A DNA stretch of 53,995 bases from Actinopolymorpha alba DSM 45243 (GCF_000373925.1 NZ_KB892776.1:1-53995); one strand, 5' to 3'. Numbered from the stretch's first letter, positions 1-8,453 are shown. Notes: a model not told the origin generated them from the sequence alone. Numbers and translations are program-made.

Positions 1-144
1 CGCGGCCTGCGCCGGGGCCACGTACTTGCGGATCGTCTTACGATCCACGCCCAGGCTGGCCGCGATCTCGTTCTGCGACCGACCCGCGTGCCAGTGCACG
101 AGGATCTCAGTGATGTCAACCACGTCGAAACTTCTCCTTGCCAT
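1..144 (-). CDS. istA: IS21-family transposase IstA, N-terminal fragment (cut by window edge)
   Basis: Read on the minus strand from ATG at 144, the 48 visible residues begin MARRSFDVVDITEILVHWHA and continue with a helix-turn-helix of the form SQNEIAASLGVDRKTIRKY. This is the N-terminal DNA-binding domain of IS21 transposases, which precedes the DDE catalytic core. The core and any istB ATPase would lie left of the window. The start fits because the IS terminal repeats lie just upstream (234-310). Whether the element is intact cannot be judged here. Confidence 0.85.
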   Translation of the reverse strand, partial: MARRSFDVVDITEILVHWHAGRSQNEIAASLGVDRKTIRKYVAPAQAA

Positions 145-310
145 CGGCTCCCCGTCTCTGCCGCATGCAGTCAAGGGGAGACAGTTCCTGTTCGTGATGG
201 CCAGATCCCTCACGACACGCACCCCGTCCCCATGGGGAAATACGTGATCGCGGTGGGGAATTACGTGATCGTCACACCCTCACACCTGGGGAATTACGTG
301 ATCGTCGACA
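1..310 (-). mobile_element. End of an IS21-type insertion sequence with multiple terminal repeats
   Basis: Three copies of a 17-bp motif, GGGGAA(A/T)TACGTGATCG, lie at 234-250, 255-271 and 288-304. Read inward from the right, the element would start 5'-TGTCGACGATCACG at 310, so it ends in TG as IS21 elements usually do. Repeated transposase-binding motifs inside the ends are characteristic of this family. The istA start at 144 faces left, so the rest of the element lies outside the window. The exact terminus at 310 is inferred from motif and dinucleotide, not from a target duplication. Confidence 0.75.
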
Positions 311-375
311 ACGATCCAGATCCCCCACCGTTCTAACCAGCGCGGGAAGACGCGGGACAAACAAACACGTCGACA

Positions 376-410
376 GGCTCGAGAACCCCTACAGAGAAGG
401 GGATCGAGCC
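376..410. terminator. Hairpin between IS21 end and IS5 remnant
   Basis: GGCTCGA...CCCCT pairs with AGGGG...TCGAGCC around a short loop, with one small bulge. It sits between the IS21 terminus and the decayed transposase and could be an intrinsic terminator left from a gene removed by the insertions. No gene reads clearly into it. Confidence 0.4.
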
Positions 411-479
411 TGCCGGCATGCGCGTTCCGACCAGATCTGGAGCAGGTGGCACGCCTGCCCGACCGATTAAGAGGTCCGC

Positions 480-1110
480 AAATAGTGCTGGGGCCATCGG
501 CGTTTTGGTGGCCGGTCATCCCGCGTTCGGCTAACCACCTTGCGGGCGGGTTGTCGAGGGCGTCGGCCATCAGCGGGGAGTCGCGACGGTTCGCCGCGGC
601 GAGCACGCGGCCGAGGGGCATGCCGTAACCATCAACCAGGCTTGAGCGTTTCATGCCTTGCTTGAGCGTTTCATGCCTTGCTTGCCTCGGTCGACCGCTG
701 AGCGGTCTGAGCATTGTCCGCCTCCAGGTTTCTTGGTGGTGCATCCGTCGACGGCCAGATCGCTCAGCCTCAGCCCGACCACGCGGTCGTAGGCAGCCAA
801 GGCCAGTTGTTTGAGCTTTCCGAAGACGCCGAGCTTGATCCACTCATCGCGGCGGTTGCGGATCGTTGAAGCCGAGCAGGTGGTGTCCGCGACCGCCTCA
901 TAAGAGCAGCCCAGCCGCAGCACCATCAGCAGCTTGTCGAACACGATCCGATCGGCGATCCGCCGCCTGTGAACCCTGAGGGTATGGAACGGGTCAAAAC
1001 TCGGGCTGGGCTGGAAGCGAGCGCCGAACTGGTCGAACAGAGTGGTGTACCGCGAAGACCAGTACCGGCCCTGCCAACGCGCGCAGGACCAATACCCCAC
1101 CCACGGGACT
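480..1110 (-). pseudogene. IS5-family DDE transposase remnant (frameshifted, internally deleted)
   Basis: The minus strand encodes recognisable IS5-type transposase sequence from about 1107: an N-terminal DUF4096-like part (WSSRYTTLFDQFGARF, then DRIVFDKLLMVLRLGCSYEA and STIRNRRDEWIKLGVF) and the first catalytic block LSDLAVDGCTTKKPGGG. At 641-680 a 20-bp tandem duplication shifts the frame and gives a stop. The other frame continues with MKRSSLVDGYGMPLGRVLAA and ANRRDSPLMADALDN. About 25 residues expected after this are missing, and the C-terminal part (WVxERTxSW region) cannot be found. The gene is dead and its downstream side abuts the IS21 end at 310. The outer limits given are approximate. 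Confidence 0.8.
641..680. repeat. 20-bp perfect tandem duplication that breaks the IS5 transposase
   Basis: The unit CTTGAGCGTTTCATGCCTTG occurs at 641-660 and again, identical, at 661-680. Twenty is not a multiple of three, so the second copy shifts the transposase frame. The perfect identity suggests a recent slippage event. Confidence 0.95.
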
Positions 1111-1163
1111 TGACCAGCGAGTGCTCCGCGGATATCCGCTGTCCTGCCGCGCCCATTCCTCGT

Positions 1164-1169
1164 TAGGCT
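1164..1169 (+). promoter_or_regulatory. -10 box of a likely leaderless promoter for the double-kinase gene
   Basis: TAGGCT ends 6 nt before ATG at 1176, the spacing of actinobacterial leaderless transcripts. No Shine-Dalgarno precedes the ATG and no good -35 box is visible, so support is moderate. Confidence 0.5.
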
Positions 1170-1175
1170 CGCCGC

Positions 1176-2897
1176 ATGGACCGCCGCCACCTCGGACCCC
1201 CACCAGTTGTGTGCGCGGCGTTCGGCGCATCCGGACCTGCGCGCCTTCTGCCCGGCGGCAGCGGTCAGACCTGGCAGGTCGGAGATCTGATCCTGAAACC
1301 GGGTGCCGACTCCCGTTCAGGTCCCTGGATTGCCCAGCTCTTCACCCAGCTCTCAGCACTGAGCAATCCCGCGTTCCGCGTGCCTCGACCACAAGCAGCC
1401 ACAGACGGTTCATGGATCGTGGAGGGCTGGGAAGCATGGGCCTTCGTCGAAGGCGAAGCCGATCCAGTACGCCAATGGCCAGCCCTCGTCGCTGCCAGCC
1501 GCGCCTTTCACGCTCAGCTCACTTCGGTCCCTCGCCCTGAGTGGTTGGATACGATCAGCGATCCGAACGCGTGGACCATCGCTGACCGCGTCGCCTGGGG
1601 AGAGGCGAGCGTGGAGATCGCGCCCGAACTCCAGCGGCTCTTCGACTCACTCACCGCAGCCCTGCAGCCGATCGATCTTCCCAGCCAACTGATACACGGC
1701 GATCTCGCTGGCAATGTGCTGTTCGCCGATCGCCAGCCACCCGCGCTGATCGATTTCTCGCCGTACTGGCGTCCGGCCGGCTATGCACTCGCGATCGCGG
1801 CAGTAGACCTCCTGGTGTGGTCTGGCGCCGCGCCGACCATTCTCGATCAGCTCACGGATGACCAACACCTGGACCAACTGCTCATCCGCGCGCTGATCTA
1901 TCGGCTCGTCACCGAATCTCTGCGGCGCTCCGATCCGGCGTCCCTGCGCGCCGTACGCACCGCCAACGAACCCGTCGTAGAACTACTGCTCTCCCGTCTG
2001 TCCGGTAGTCCCCTCCCCACCGCGTACCTGAACGACGACGATCTCGCCGAGCACGTCTCCAGCGTCCTCGAGCGGCCCGTGGCCCGCCTGGTCGAACTCC
2101 CCCGGGATTCCGGCGGCCACACCAATGCAATTCGACGCCTCGCTTATCTGGACGATGCGGCTCCTGTCTTCGTCAAAACAGCCGGTCCCGGTGGCCATCG
2201 CCAGCTGCAAGCCGAGCTTGACGCGTACGACGCCCTGGATGGAACGCCGTTCCTTCCAAGGGTTGTCGGGAGCTGTCGTGAGCCGATGCCCCTGCTGGTC
2301 TTGGAGCACCTAACCGAGCAAGGCTGGATCCGAACCTGGACTCGCGACCTCATCGCCATCGTCCGAGACCTCCTGAACGAGATCCATGACCGGCAAGCGC
2401 CCGCGCGCCTTCCCCGCTTGCAGGATCCCCCAGCAGATCTGAACCCCTGGGACGTCCTCGCTTCCGACCCCACCCGACTCCTGCGACTCCAGCTCTGCCA
2501 GGACGACTGGCTCCAGGACCACCTTGCGGTTCTTCGTTCGGCGGCGGCCACCGCACCCCTCGAGGGTGATCGTCTGGTTCATCTCGATGTGCATGCCGGC
2601 AATATCTGGCACCACGGCGGCCGCACGGTCATCGCTGACTGGGCCGCGGCCTCGGCCGGCAATCCGTGGTTCGACCATCACGCGTGGCTGGTCGCGCTGC
2701 ACGCCGAAGGCGGCCCCACACCCGAAGGCCTGCAGGGCCCCGACGCCGCGAGTCACGCCGCACTGCTCGCTGGTCAGCAGGCGCTGCTCGCACCAGCTCG
2801 CGATTCCAAGCCCGAGTTGTTCACCCAACGCAGGCGCCGGGGCGCCGCCGCGCTGGCCTGGGCCGCCCGGCTCCTCCAGCTCCCCGCACCGCGCTGA
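1176..2897 (+). CDS. Two-domain kinase-fold protein: TIGR02569-like domain fused to an aminoglycoside-phosphotransferase-like domain
   Basis: The 573-residue protein has two protein-kinase/APH-fold halves. Residues 1-285 match the actinobacterial TIGR02569 family: GQTWQVGDLILKPG for the nucleotide-binding lobe, the catalytic loop HGDLAGNVLF (H174, D176, N180) and LIDFSPYW. Residues 290-573 form a second APH-like kinase: FVKTAGPGGHRQLQAELDAY, the loop HLDVHAGN (H469, D471, N476) and VIADWAAAS. Both loops keep the catalytic Asp and the metal-binding Asn, so both halves may be active. TIGR02569 proteins are normally about 270 residues and stand alone, so the uninterrupted fusion is unusual. Substrates are unknown. 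The ATG at 1176 is supported by family alignment from memory and by the leaderless -10 box. Confidence 0.85.
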   Translation: MDRRHLGPPPVVCAAFGASGPARLLPGGSGQTWQVGDLILKPGADSRSGPWIAQLFTQLSALSNPAFRVPRPQAATDGSWIVEGWEAWAFVEGEADPVRQWPALVAASRAFHAQLTSVPRPEWLDTISDPNAWTIADRVAWGEASVEIAPELQRLFDSLTAALQPIDLPSQLIHGDLAGNVLFADRQPPALIDFSPYWRPAGYALAIAAVDLLVWSGAAPTILDQLTDDQHLDQLLIRALIYRLVTESLRRSDPASLRAVRTANEPVVELLLSRLSGSPLPTAYLNDDDLAEHVSSVLERPVARLVELPRDSGGHTNAIRRLAYLDDAAPVFVKTAGPGGHRQLQAELDAYDALDGTPFLPRVVGSCREPMPLLVLEHLTEQGWIRTWTRDLIAIVRDLLNEIHDRQAPARLPRLQDPPADLNPWDVLASDPTRLLRLQLCQDDWLQDHLAVLRSAAATAPLEGDRLVHLDVHAGNIWHHGGRTVIADWAAASAGNPWFDHHAWLVALHAEGGPTPEGLQGPDAASHAALLAGQQALLAPARDSKPELFTQRRRRGAAALAWAARLLQLPAPR

Positions 2898-2932
2898 GCC
2901 CGGCCCGATCCGGATGGCCAATCAGAGGGCCC

Positions 2933-2962
2933 TTGACGATCAGACCGTCGCAACACTACTTT
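2933..2962 (+). promoter_or_regulatory. Leaderless promoter of the ArsR-type regulator/ABC exporter operon
   Basis: TTGACG (2933-2938), an 18-nt spacer and TACTTT (2957-2962) end 6 nt before ATG at 2969. Transcription should start at or next to the initiation codon, and no Shine-Dalgarno is present. Confidence 0.75.
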
Positions 2963-2968
2963 CGAAAC

Positions 2969-3655
2969 ATGCCTTTCGACGATGCCCAGTCAGGAGACCG
3001 GATACTCCGCGACCCGAGAGCGATGCGAGCGATGGCCCATCCAGTACGCCTCCAGCTGCTGGAGATCCTGCGCCAGGAAGGGAGTCTGACCGCGACCGAG
3101 CTCGGCGAGCGGATCGGTGAGAGCCCGGCGAACACGTCGTTCCACCTGCGTACGTTGGCGAAGTACGGCTTCATCGAGGAAGCCGAAGGCGGCAAGGGAC
3201 GGTCCAGACCCTGGCGCAGCATCTCCGGCGGACTCGCGATCCACGAGGAGGATCTGGACGGCGAGGCGCGTCGCGCGGCGCAGGTGGTGAGCGCCGGCCT
3301 GAGGAACCTGGTGTTCCGCCGGATCGAACGCTGGGTGGCCGAATCCGCCAGTTACACGAAGAAGTGGCGGAGCGCCGGCTTCGAAATGGAGTTCCAGACT
3401 CGGATGACCGCTGACGAACTCGCCGAGGTGAGTGAGCAGATCATGGCCGTCCTCGCGCCGTACCGCCGGCCGGCGGGCGAAGCCCCCAAAGGTGCGAAGC
3501 GGGTCACGATCGCCACGTGGGGATTCCCGAGCGACCCGCCCGACCGTCGCGATCAGAGCGCCGACCGAGGTCGTGGCGCCCCTCACGGTAGCGGTGGTGC
3601 TCGCGATCGCGGTCGCGACGCCGATCGGACGCGCGCTCCCCGGCGTCCACGATGA
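2969..3655 (+). CDS. ArsR-type winged-helix transcriptional regulator
   Basis: The 228-residue protein starts MPFDDAQSGD. It has an ArsR/HTH_20 winged helix at residues 15-85, with AMAHPVRLQLLEILRQEG, then TATELGERIGESPANTSFHL and a recognition/wing segment ending FIEEAEGGKGRSRPW. A helical effector-side region follows (about 90-175, with KKWRSAGFEMEFQTRMT). Its last 40 residues are Arg/Pro-rich and low in complexity. Its stop overlaps the next gene's start as ATGA (3652-3655), so the two are translationally coupled, and it probably controls the exporter downstream. The start is chosen because the promoter leaves a leaderless mRNA at this ATG; a longer reading from 2666 would overlap the previous gene. 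Confidence 0.85.
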   Translation: MPFDDAQSGDRILRDPRAMRAMAHPVRLQLLEILRQEGSLTATELGERIGESPANTSFHLRTLAKYGFIEEAEGGKGRSRPWRSISGGLAIHEEDLDGEARRAAQVVSAGLRNLVFRRIERWVAESASYTKKWRSAGFEMEFQTRMTADELAEVSEQIMAVLAPYRRPAGEAPKGAKRVTIATWGFPSDPPDRRDQSADRGRGAPHGSGGARDRGRDADRTRAPRRPR

Positions 3656-5472
3656 TCAGCCCACAGAAGGACCCCGCGAAGATTCGCCGGTCGGCGCACA
3701 GCCTCGCGTTCCTGCGCGCCATTCCGCTGGTCGCCGAAGCCGGCCGTGGAGCGTTCCTTGGAGTGATTGGCCTGTTCGCGATCACCGGGGTGGGCACTGC
3801 CGGGTTGCTGGTGATCGGCAACGCACTCCTGCAGGAACTCATCGCCCAAGGCGACAAGGCGGCATTGACACCTCGGCTCGGCTGGCTGGTCGCGGCGGCG
3901 ATCGGCATTGCCGGCATCGTGTCGTTCGCCAGCGCGGCGGGTGCGGGCATGCACCGACTGCTCGCCGAGCGGACCGTACGCCACTGCAGCGAGATCGTCC
4001 TACGGCTCGCGGCGCACGTGCCGCTACGGGAGTTCGACTCCCCCGACTTCCATGACCGCCTCGAGCGCGCTACGCGCAACGGCACCCACAGTCCGTTGAT
4101 GGTGGCCATGGCCGTACCGCAACTCCTCGGCGCGATCGTCGGCGGCGCGGGCATCGCCATGGGTCTTGCGGTGGTGAGCCCGTGGCTGGTGCCGATCACC
4201 CTGGTGGCCAGCATTCCCCTGTGGCTGATCGGACGGGCCAACAGCGAGGAGATGTACTCCTTCAGCTTCGGCAACACACCGGGCGATCGCGCCCGCGCGC
4301 ACCTGGAGCGGATCGTGCATGGCCGCCAGTCCGCGCCCGAGGTCCGCGCGTTCCGGCTCGCGTCGTACCTCCTCAACCGCTGGTCGACGCTGTACGACGA
4401 GCGGATCGACGGTATCCGCGCACTGATCCGGAGGTTCGTTCGCCGTTCTCTCATAGGCAGTCTGGTCGGAGCGCTTGTCCTTGGCGTGGTGCTGTTCCTG
4501 GTGTATTTCTTCGTACGCCGTGGCGACCTCACGCTCGGATCCGCGGCCACCGGCTGTGTCGCTGTCCTCCTCCTCGCCAACCGCTCTCAGCAGGCCGCCA
4601 CGAGCCTCGCGCAGACCATGGAGCATGGGCTCTACCTGGAGGAGTTCGTTGGACTCCGCGCCGCGGCCGAGCAGGCACGGCCCCACCGCACGGTCGAGGT
4701 GAAACCGTTCAGCACGTTGTCGGTTGTCAACGTCTCCTTTACGTACGCCTCCCAGCCGACCAAGGCTCTTGACCAGATCAGCTTCAAGATCCGTGCCGGC
4801 GAGGTGATCGCGATCGTCGGCCACAACGGTTCCGGCAAGACCACCCTCGCCAAACTGCTGTGTGGGTTGTACGAACCCACCGATGGCAGCGTGCGCTGGG
4901 ACGGCGAGCCGGTCTCCGATCTGACCAGCGACGGTGGCCTCTCGCAGGTCGGGCCGGTGTTCCAGGACTTCGGACGCTATTGGTTCTCCGCGGCCGACAA
5001 CATCGGCGTCGGCGACGTGGACCGGATCGCCGACCGGAAGGCGATCGAGGACGCGGCGCACCGGGCGGGTGCGGCGGACTTTCTGCGGCGGCTGCCGGAT
5101 GGGTTCGACACCCCGCTTGGCGTCGAGGTCGAGGGCGGCACCGATCTGTCCGGCGGCCAGTGGCAGCGGGTGGCGATCGCACGCGTGTTGTTCCGTGCTG
5201 CGTCGTTCATCGTGCTGGACGAACCCACAGCCGCTCTGGACGCCGAGGCCGAAGCCGCGTTGTTCGACACGATCCAGGGTCTGCGTACCGGCCGCACCGT
5301 CGTCCTCATCTCCCACCGCTTCTCGACCGTACGCTCAGCCGACCGGATCCTCGTTCTCCACGAAGGCCGGCTGGTGGAGCACGGTAGTCACGAGGAGCTC
5401 ATGGCGCTCGACGGCCGCTACGCCCGGATGTATCAGCTGCAGTCCCGGGCGTACGCCGGCCCGAGATTGTGA
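3652..5472 (+). CDS. ABC exporter, fused transmembrane and ATPase half-transporter
   Basis: The 606-residue protein has an N-terminal ABC-exporter membrane domain (hydrophobic segments at about 35-60, 80-105, 155-205 and 265-300) and a C-terminal nucleotide-binding domain. Visible motifs are Walker A GHNGSGKTT (from 390), Q-loop VFQDF, signature LSGGQWQRVAIAR (from 499), Walker B FIVLDEPTA (catalytic E524) and the H-loop ISHRFS. It is complete for one half and would act as a homodimer. It is coupled to the upstream ArsR-type regulator by a 4-nt overlap. The substrate is unknown; a drug or peptide/lipid exporter is the usual role. Confidence 0.9.
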   Translation: MISPQKDPAKIRRSAHSLAFLRAIPLVAEAGRGAFLGVIGLFAITGVGTAGLLVIGNALLQELIAQGDKAALTPRLGWLVAAAIGIAGIVSFASAAGAGMHRLLAERTVRHCSEIVLRLAAHVPLREFDSPDFHDRLERATRNGTHSPLMVAMAVPQLLGAIVGGAGIAMGLAVVSPWLVPITLVASIPLWLIGRANSEEMYSFSFGNTPGDRARAHLERIVHGRQSAPEVRAFRLASYLLNRWSTLYDERIDGIRALIRRFVRRSLIGSLVGALVLGVVLFLVYFFVRRGDLTLGSAATGCVAVLLLANRSQQAATSLAQTMEHGLYLEEFVGLRAAAEQARPHRTVEVKPFSTLSVVNVSFTYASQPTKALDQISFKIRAGEVIAIVGHNGSGKTTLAKLLCGLYEPTDGSVRWDGEPVSDLTSDGGLSQVGPVFQDFGRYWFSAADNIGVGDVDRIADRKAIEDAAHRAGAADFLRRLPDGFDTPLGVEVEGGTDLSGGQWQRVAIARVLFRAASFIVLDEPTAALDAEAEAALFDTIQGLRTGRTVVLISHRFSTVRSADRILVLHEGRLVEHGSHEELMALDGRYARMYQLQSRAYAGPRL

Positions 5473-5512
5473 AAACTGCGGGGGCCCAGAGCACCCCGGA
5501 ATCTCCACAATC
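5465..5512. terminator. Bidirectional terminator hairpin between convergent genes
   Basis: GATTGTG (5465-5471, overlapping the ABC stop) pairs with CACAATC (5506-5512), enclosing an inner GGGG/CCCC stem. It lies between the plus-strand exporter and the minus-strand methyltransferase. The core GAGCACCCCGGAATCT has a close relative at 37355-37370. Confidence 0.7.
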
Positions 5513-5540
5513 TTCTGGCCAGCGAGGGCTGGAACGAGTG

Positions 5541-6176
5541 TCAGTCCGTATCTCCCGCTGCCGGGCGACGAAGTGTCAGCGACTGGAAGCGAATCCCGTC
5601 CTCCTCCACGACCTGGAAGTCCACGATCTCGAAAGCCTGGCGGGCGTACTGCTGAATCTGCTCGTCGGTGCGCCAGGAGAAGAACCGCGGCGGATTGTGC
5701 TGATCGACCTCGACCCGCCCCTCCCCTTCCTGTCCGCCGTAGACACCAAGGAAGAACAATCCGCCCGGCCGCAGCACTTCCCGGATCGCCCGCAGGACCG
5801 CTGGGAGATCGGCGTTCGGTACGTGGAGCAGGCAGTTCAGCGCATACGCAGCGTCGAAGGAACCCGGAGGAAAGTCCAGGCTCAAGAAGTCGACCACCCT
5901 GGCGTCGAGGCCCTTCTCCCGGCAGCGCTCGACCATCGACGGCGAGAGGTCAGTCGCGACCACCTCGAGCCCGTTCTCCTGAAAGAAGAGGCTGTCCTGG
6001 CCAGTGCCAGCGCCGACCTCCAGCAGCCGACCGCATTTCTCTGCTCGAAGTCGGTCGAGAAAGGTCGCGCGCTCCCTGACCTTCCACGGCGACTTTTCCC
6101 ACTGGTCCCGCGCCGCGGCGCCGCCGTCGTAGGCCGTACGAAGGCTGCCGAGGACCTGCTCGTACCGAATCGTCAT
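5541..6176 (-). CDS. Class I SAM-dependent methyltransferase
   Basis: The 211-residue protein starts MTIRYEQVLGSLRTAYDGG. It carries the SAM-binding glycine-rich motif LLEVGAGTGQDS, the acidic ribose-binding strand VVATDLSPSMVE, then VVDFLSLDFP and the FDAAYALNCLLH segment, typical of Methyltransf_11/25 proteins. The end (EIVDFQVVEEDGIRFQSLTL) completes the fold. The start at 6176 follows the upstream kinase stop by 49 nt and fits the fold; a longer frame to 6389 would overlap that gene. It is the last gene of a minus-strand run ending at the 5465-5512 hairpin. The substrate is unknown. Confidence 0.88.
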   Translation of the reverse strand: MTIRYEQVLGSLRTAYDGGAAARDQWEKSPWKVRERATFLDRLRAEKCGRLLEVGAGTGQDSLFFQENGLEVVATDLSPSMVERCREKGLDARVVDFLSLDFPPGSFDAAYALNCLLHVPNADLPAVLRAIREVLRPGGLFFLGVYGGQEGEGRVEVDQHNPPRFFSWRTDEQIQQYARQAFEIVDFQVVEEDGIRFQSLTLRRPAAGDTD

Positions 6177-6225
6177 GGCCGGCGAGGCTACTCCCGCGCA
6201 CCGACAGCGCGGTGCGAGATGTGGT

Positions 6226-6762
6226 TCATGCTGGTCGGCCAGCGAGACCGAGCAGCGCGAGAACGCGGTCGGCGCATTCGTCCGGCGTCGCGTTCGAGGT
6301 GTCGACGGTCGCGGCGTACTCCATTCCGTCGTGGATGTCCTGCGCCTGCCGGGCCGCCCAACCCGCCGGACGGACCTCAGGACGGGCAACCTCCCGGTGG
6401 TTCAGGGCTGCGAGGGACGCACGGACCCCGACCAGACGTAGGTCGAACGGACCGAACACCTGCAGGCAGGCGTCCCGCAGCTCGCGATCTTCGTACGGCA
6501 GCGACCCGTCCACGATCAGCGGAAAGCCCGCCTGCGCCCACACCGCGATCGACCGATGGAACGCCAGCACCGCGTCCGCCCGCGTCAGGCCAAGGCGATC
6601 CCAACTGCCTGTCTGTGCGGGCATCGCCGGAAACGCGCGGTCCGCCTCAACATGCATCACTGGGACCGCACACCTGTCCAGCAGCGCCCGGGCCAGCGTT
6701 GTCTTGCCCGAGGATGACGGACCCGACAGCAGGATCACCAACGTACGTACGGATGACGGCAT
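6226..6762 (-). CDS. Chloramphenicol phosphotransferase-like kinase (CPT family)
   Basis: The 178-residue P-loop protein starts MPSSVRTLVILLSGPSSSGK. Walker A is GPSSSGKTT, followed by a helix and VMHVEADRAF, as in CPT-type kinases. A second acidic strand, FPLIVDGSLP, and the LVGVRASLAALNHREVARPE region, which resembles the CPT lid, come later. Chloramphenicol phosphotransferase itself protects producers, but many family members have unknown small-molecule substrates, so resistance is only a possibility. A strong AGGAGGAG lies 4 nt before the ATG, and the lipoprotein stop is 12 bp upstream, so the two are in one operon. Confidence 0.8.
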   Translation of the reverse strand: MPSSVRTLVILLSGPSSSGKTTLARALLDRCAVPVMHVEADRAFPAMPAQTGSWDRLGLTRADAVLAFHRSIAVWAQAGFPLIVDGSLPYEDRELRDACLQVFGPFDLRLVGVRASLAALNHREVARPEVRPAGWAARQAQDIHDGMEYAATVDTSNATPDECADRVLALLGLAGRPA

Positions 6763-6774
6763 CGGCTCCTCCTC

Positions 6775-8337
6775 CTAGCGGCGCGGGCCTGCCTCCCTGC
6801 CAGCCTCGACGCCGATGTAGCCGTTGGTGGCCCCAAGAGTAGAAGGTGATGCGACCGAACCATCGGCCAGCTTGAGAACCGCCGCGACATGGATCAGATT
6901 GCCCACTTCGGGATCCCATCGCGTGAGGCCCACCTGAACGTCGTACGCGACGTGGAACCCGCTGGGCGTGCCGGCCGCGCGCGGCGGCGGCAGGTCCACC
7001 GCCCAGGCGTTGAACTGATCTTCAACCCGACGCGGAGTCAGGGCGTTCCACGTCCGCGTACCAACCTCGCGGTACCGCACCCGGAGCCAGTCCGCACGCG
7101 GCGGGTTCGTAATGGTGAGCTCCACGTGCAACGGCGGATAGTCAGCGCTGGTGGAGTTCTCGAAACTCACCGGGATCTCCACCGAACCCGGCGCTCTCAT
7201 CCCGTCCGGCACCCGCAGCTGGATCGCCGGGAGATTGACGTGGAGCAGTCGGCGCACCTGCCCGAGGTTGGCGTCCCGGCCGCGAGCGTCGAGATTCACA
7301 AGAGCCAGGGACATAAGGGGATTGGCTCCCCAGCGCGTGGCGCCAAAGCCCAGCCGGATCCGCAGCCGATATTCGCGTGAGAAATTGTACGGCATATTGA
7401 AGCCACTCGTGATCGACCCCGCGACCTCGCCGTCGGTGCCGGTTTCCACCAGCGTCACCGGATGCCACGCGCCATCGCGGAAGACCTCAAGCCTTGTTTC
7501 CTTGGCGTACACGCCGTCGATCGTGAGGTCGAGCCGGTTGTGGATGTACGCCCGACCGGTGGTGTTGTCGACGTACGCCGGGAACTCCACCGGCGCCTGG
7601 CCAGGTGTCACCCGGTGAGGCAACCGGAGGTTGACAGGCGTTCCCTTGGACGGGTTGAGTGCGAACTCGAGTCCGCGCGCGACGCTGAGGAACTCCCGCC
7701 CCTTCCCGCCCGGCACCCGCAGGCTGGCCCCGCCTCCGAAGCTCACCTCGCCCGCGCTGGTTGCGAAGTCCGCCGGCAGGCTGACCCGCAGGTCGAACGT
7801 CCTGGTCTGCCGGGGCGCGAAGGCGACCGGAATAGCTGCGCTCTCGAGCAACTCGGGTTCTTCCGGGTCGTTCCAGCTCATCGCGAGCCGCTTCCAGGTC
7901 GAACCATCGAGGTATTCGAGCCTCAGGTCCTCGGGCTTACCTCCCCAGGCGTAGGAAAAGGCGAGCCGCCCATCACGGAAGCTTCGCCCGGAAGGGTTCG
8001 CGACCACCAACTGGAACCTCGCGGCTCCTCCGCCCGGGGTGATCTCGCAGTCGACGGCGTTCGCGCTGACGATCTTCGGTGAGCCTTGGCGAGGCGGCGG
8101 GCTTTCGGGGGTGCTGCGGGGCCGGCAGTCGAGGTTGGCCGGATCGGCGGCCGCCGGAGTCCTGGACGCGGGCGTGGCGGGCGTGGTGGGCGTCCCCGCA
8201 GGAGTCGCCGAGGTGGTGCCTCCCCGGGTGCTGTCCGATCCCGGCCCGGCACCTCCGCAGGCGCCGAGCACAACGAACACCGCCGTCATAAGGACAACTG
8301 AAACCGAGCGCCGCAAGCGGCCAGGGCGTCGAGGCAT
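6775..8337 (-). CDS. Secreted lipoprotein with three beta-sandwich-like repeats
   Basis: The 520-residue protein starts MPRRPGRLRRSVSVVLMTAV. Its lipobox is VVLGAC, with lipidated C27, so it should be anchored outside the membrane. A Thr/Pro/Ala-rich linker (about 30-70) is followed by three related modules of about 130-150 residues. Each has a conserved opening such as FQLVVANPSGRSFRDGRLAF, VEFPAYVDNTTGRAYIHNRL or VEIPVSFENSTSADYPPLHV, then a W-containing loop and an RLRIRLGF/YDVQVGLTRW-like end. I recognise no enzyme motif, and binding or surface adhesion is the likely role. It lies between the sortase and the kinase. An upstream in-frame start at 8376 gives a poorer signal peptide. Confidence 0.75.
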   Translation of the reverse strand: MPRRPGRLRRSVSVVLMTAVFVVLGACGGAGPGSDSTRGGTTSATPAGTPTTPATPASRTPAAADPANLDCRPRSTPESPPPRQGSPKIVSANAVDCEITPGGGAARFQLVVANPSGRSFRDGRLAFSYAWGGKPEDLRLEYLDGSTWKRLAMSWNDPEEPELLESAAIPVAFAPRQTRTFDLRVSLPADFATSAGEVSFGGGASLRVPGGKGREFLSVARGLEFALNPSKGTPVNLRLPHRVTPGQAPVEFPAYVDNTTGRAYIHNRLDLTIDGVYAKETRLEVFRDGAWHPVTLVETGTDGEVAGSITSGFNMPYNFSREYRLRIRLGFGATRWGANPLMSLALVNLDARGRDANLGQVRRLLHVNLPAIQLRVPDGMRAPGSVEIPVSFENSTSADYPPLHVELTITNPPRADWLRVRYREVGTRTWNALTPRRVEDQFNAWAVDLPPPRAAGTPSGFHVAYDVQVGLTRWDPEVGNLIHVAAVLKLADGSVASPSTLGATNGYIGVEAGREAGPRR

Positions 8338-8453
8338 GGGTCTTCTCCGTCCGAGTCCTGTACTACATACGCACAAGGGATTGGACGAGGTTGCCTCTGG
8401 AACTGTCGGGGTCCGATGCCCACCCGGCTTTGCCCGGCAGACGCGCTCTCGGT

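Noticed and set aside
2666-2968. A longer N-terminus for the ArsR-type regulator
   Set aside because: The extension overlaps the kinase gene and is Arg/Pro-rich. The leaderless promoter and the winged-helix start point to ATG 2969.
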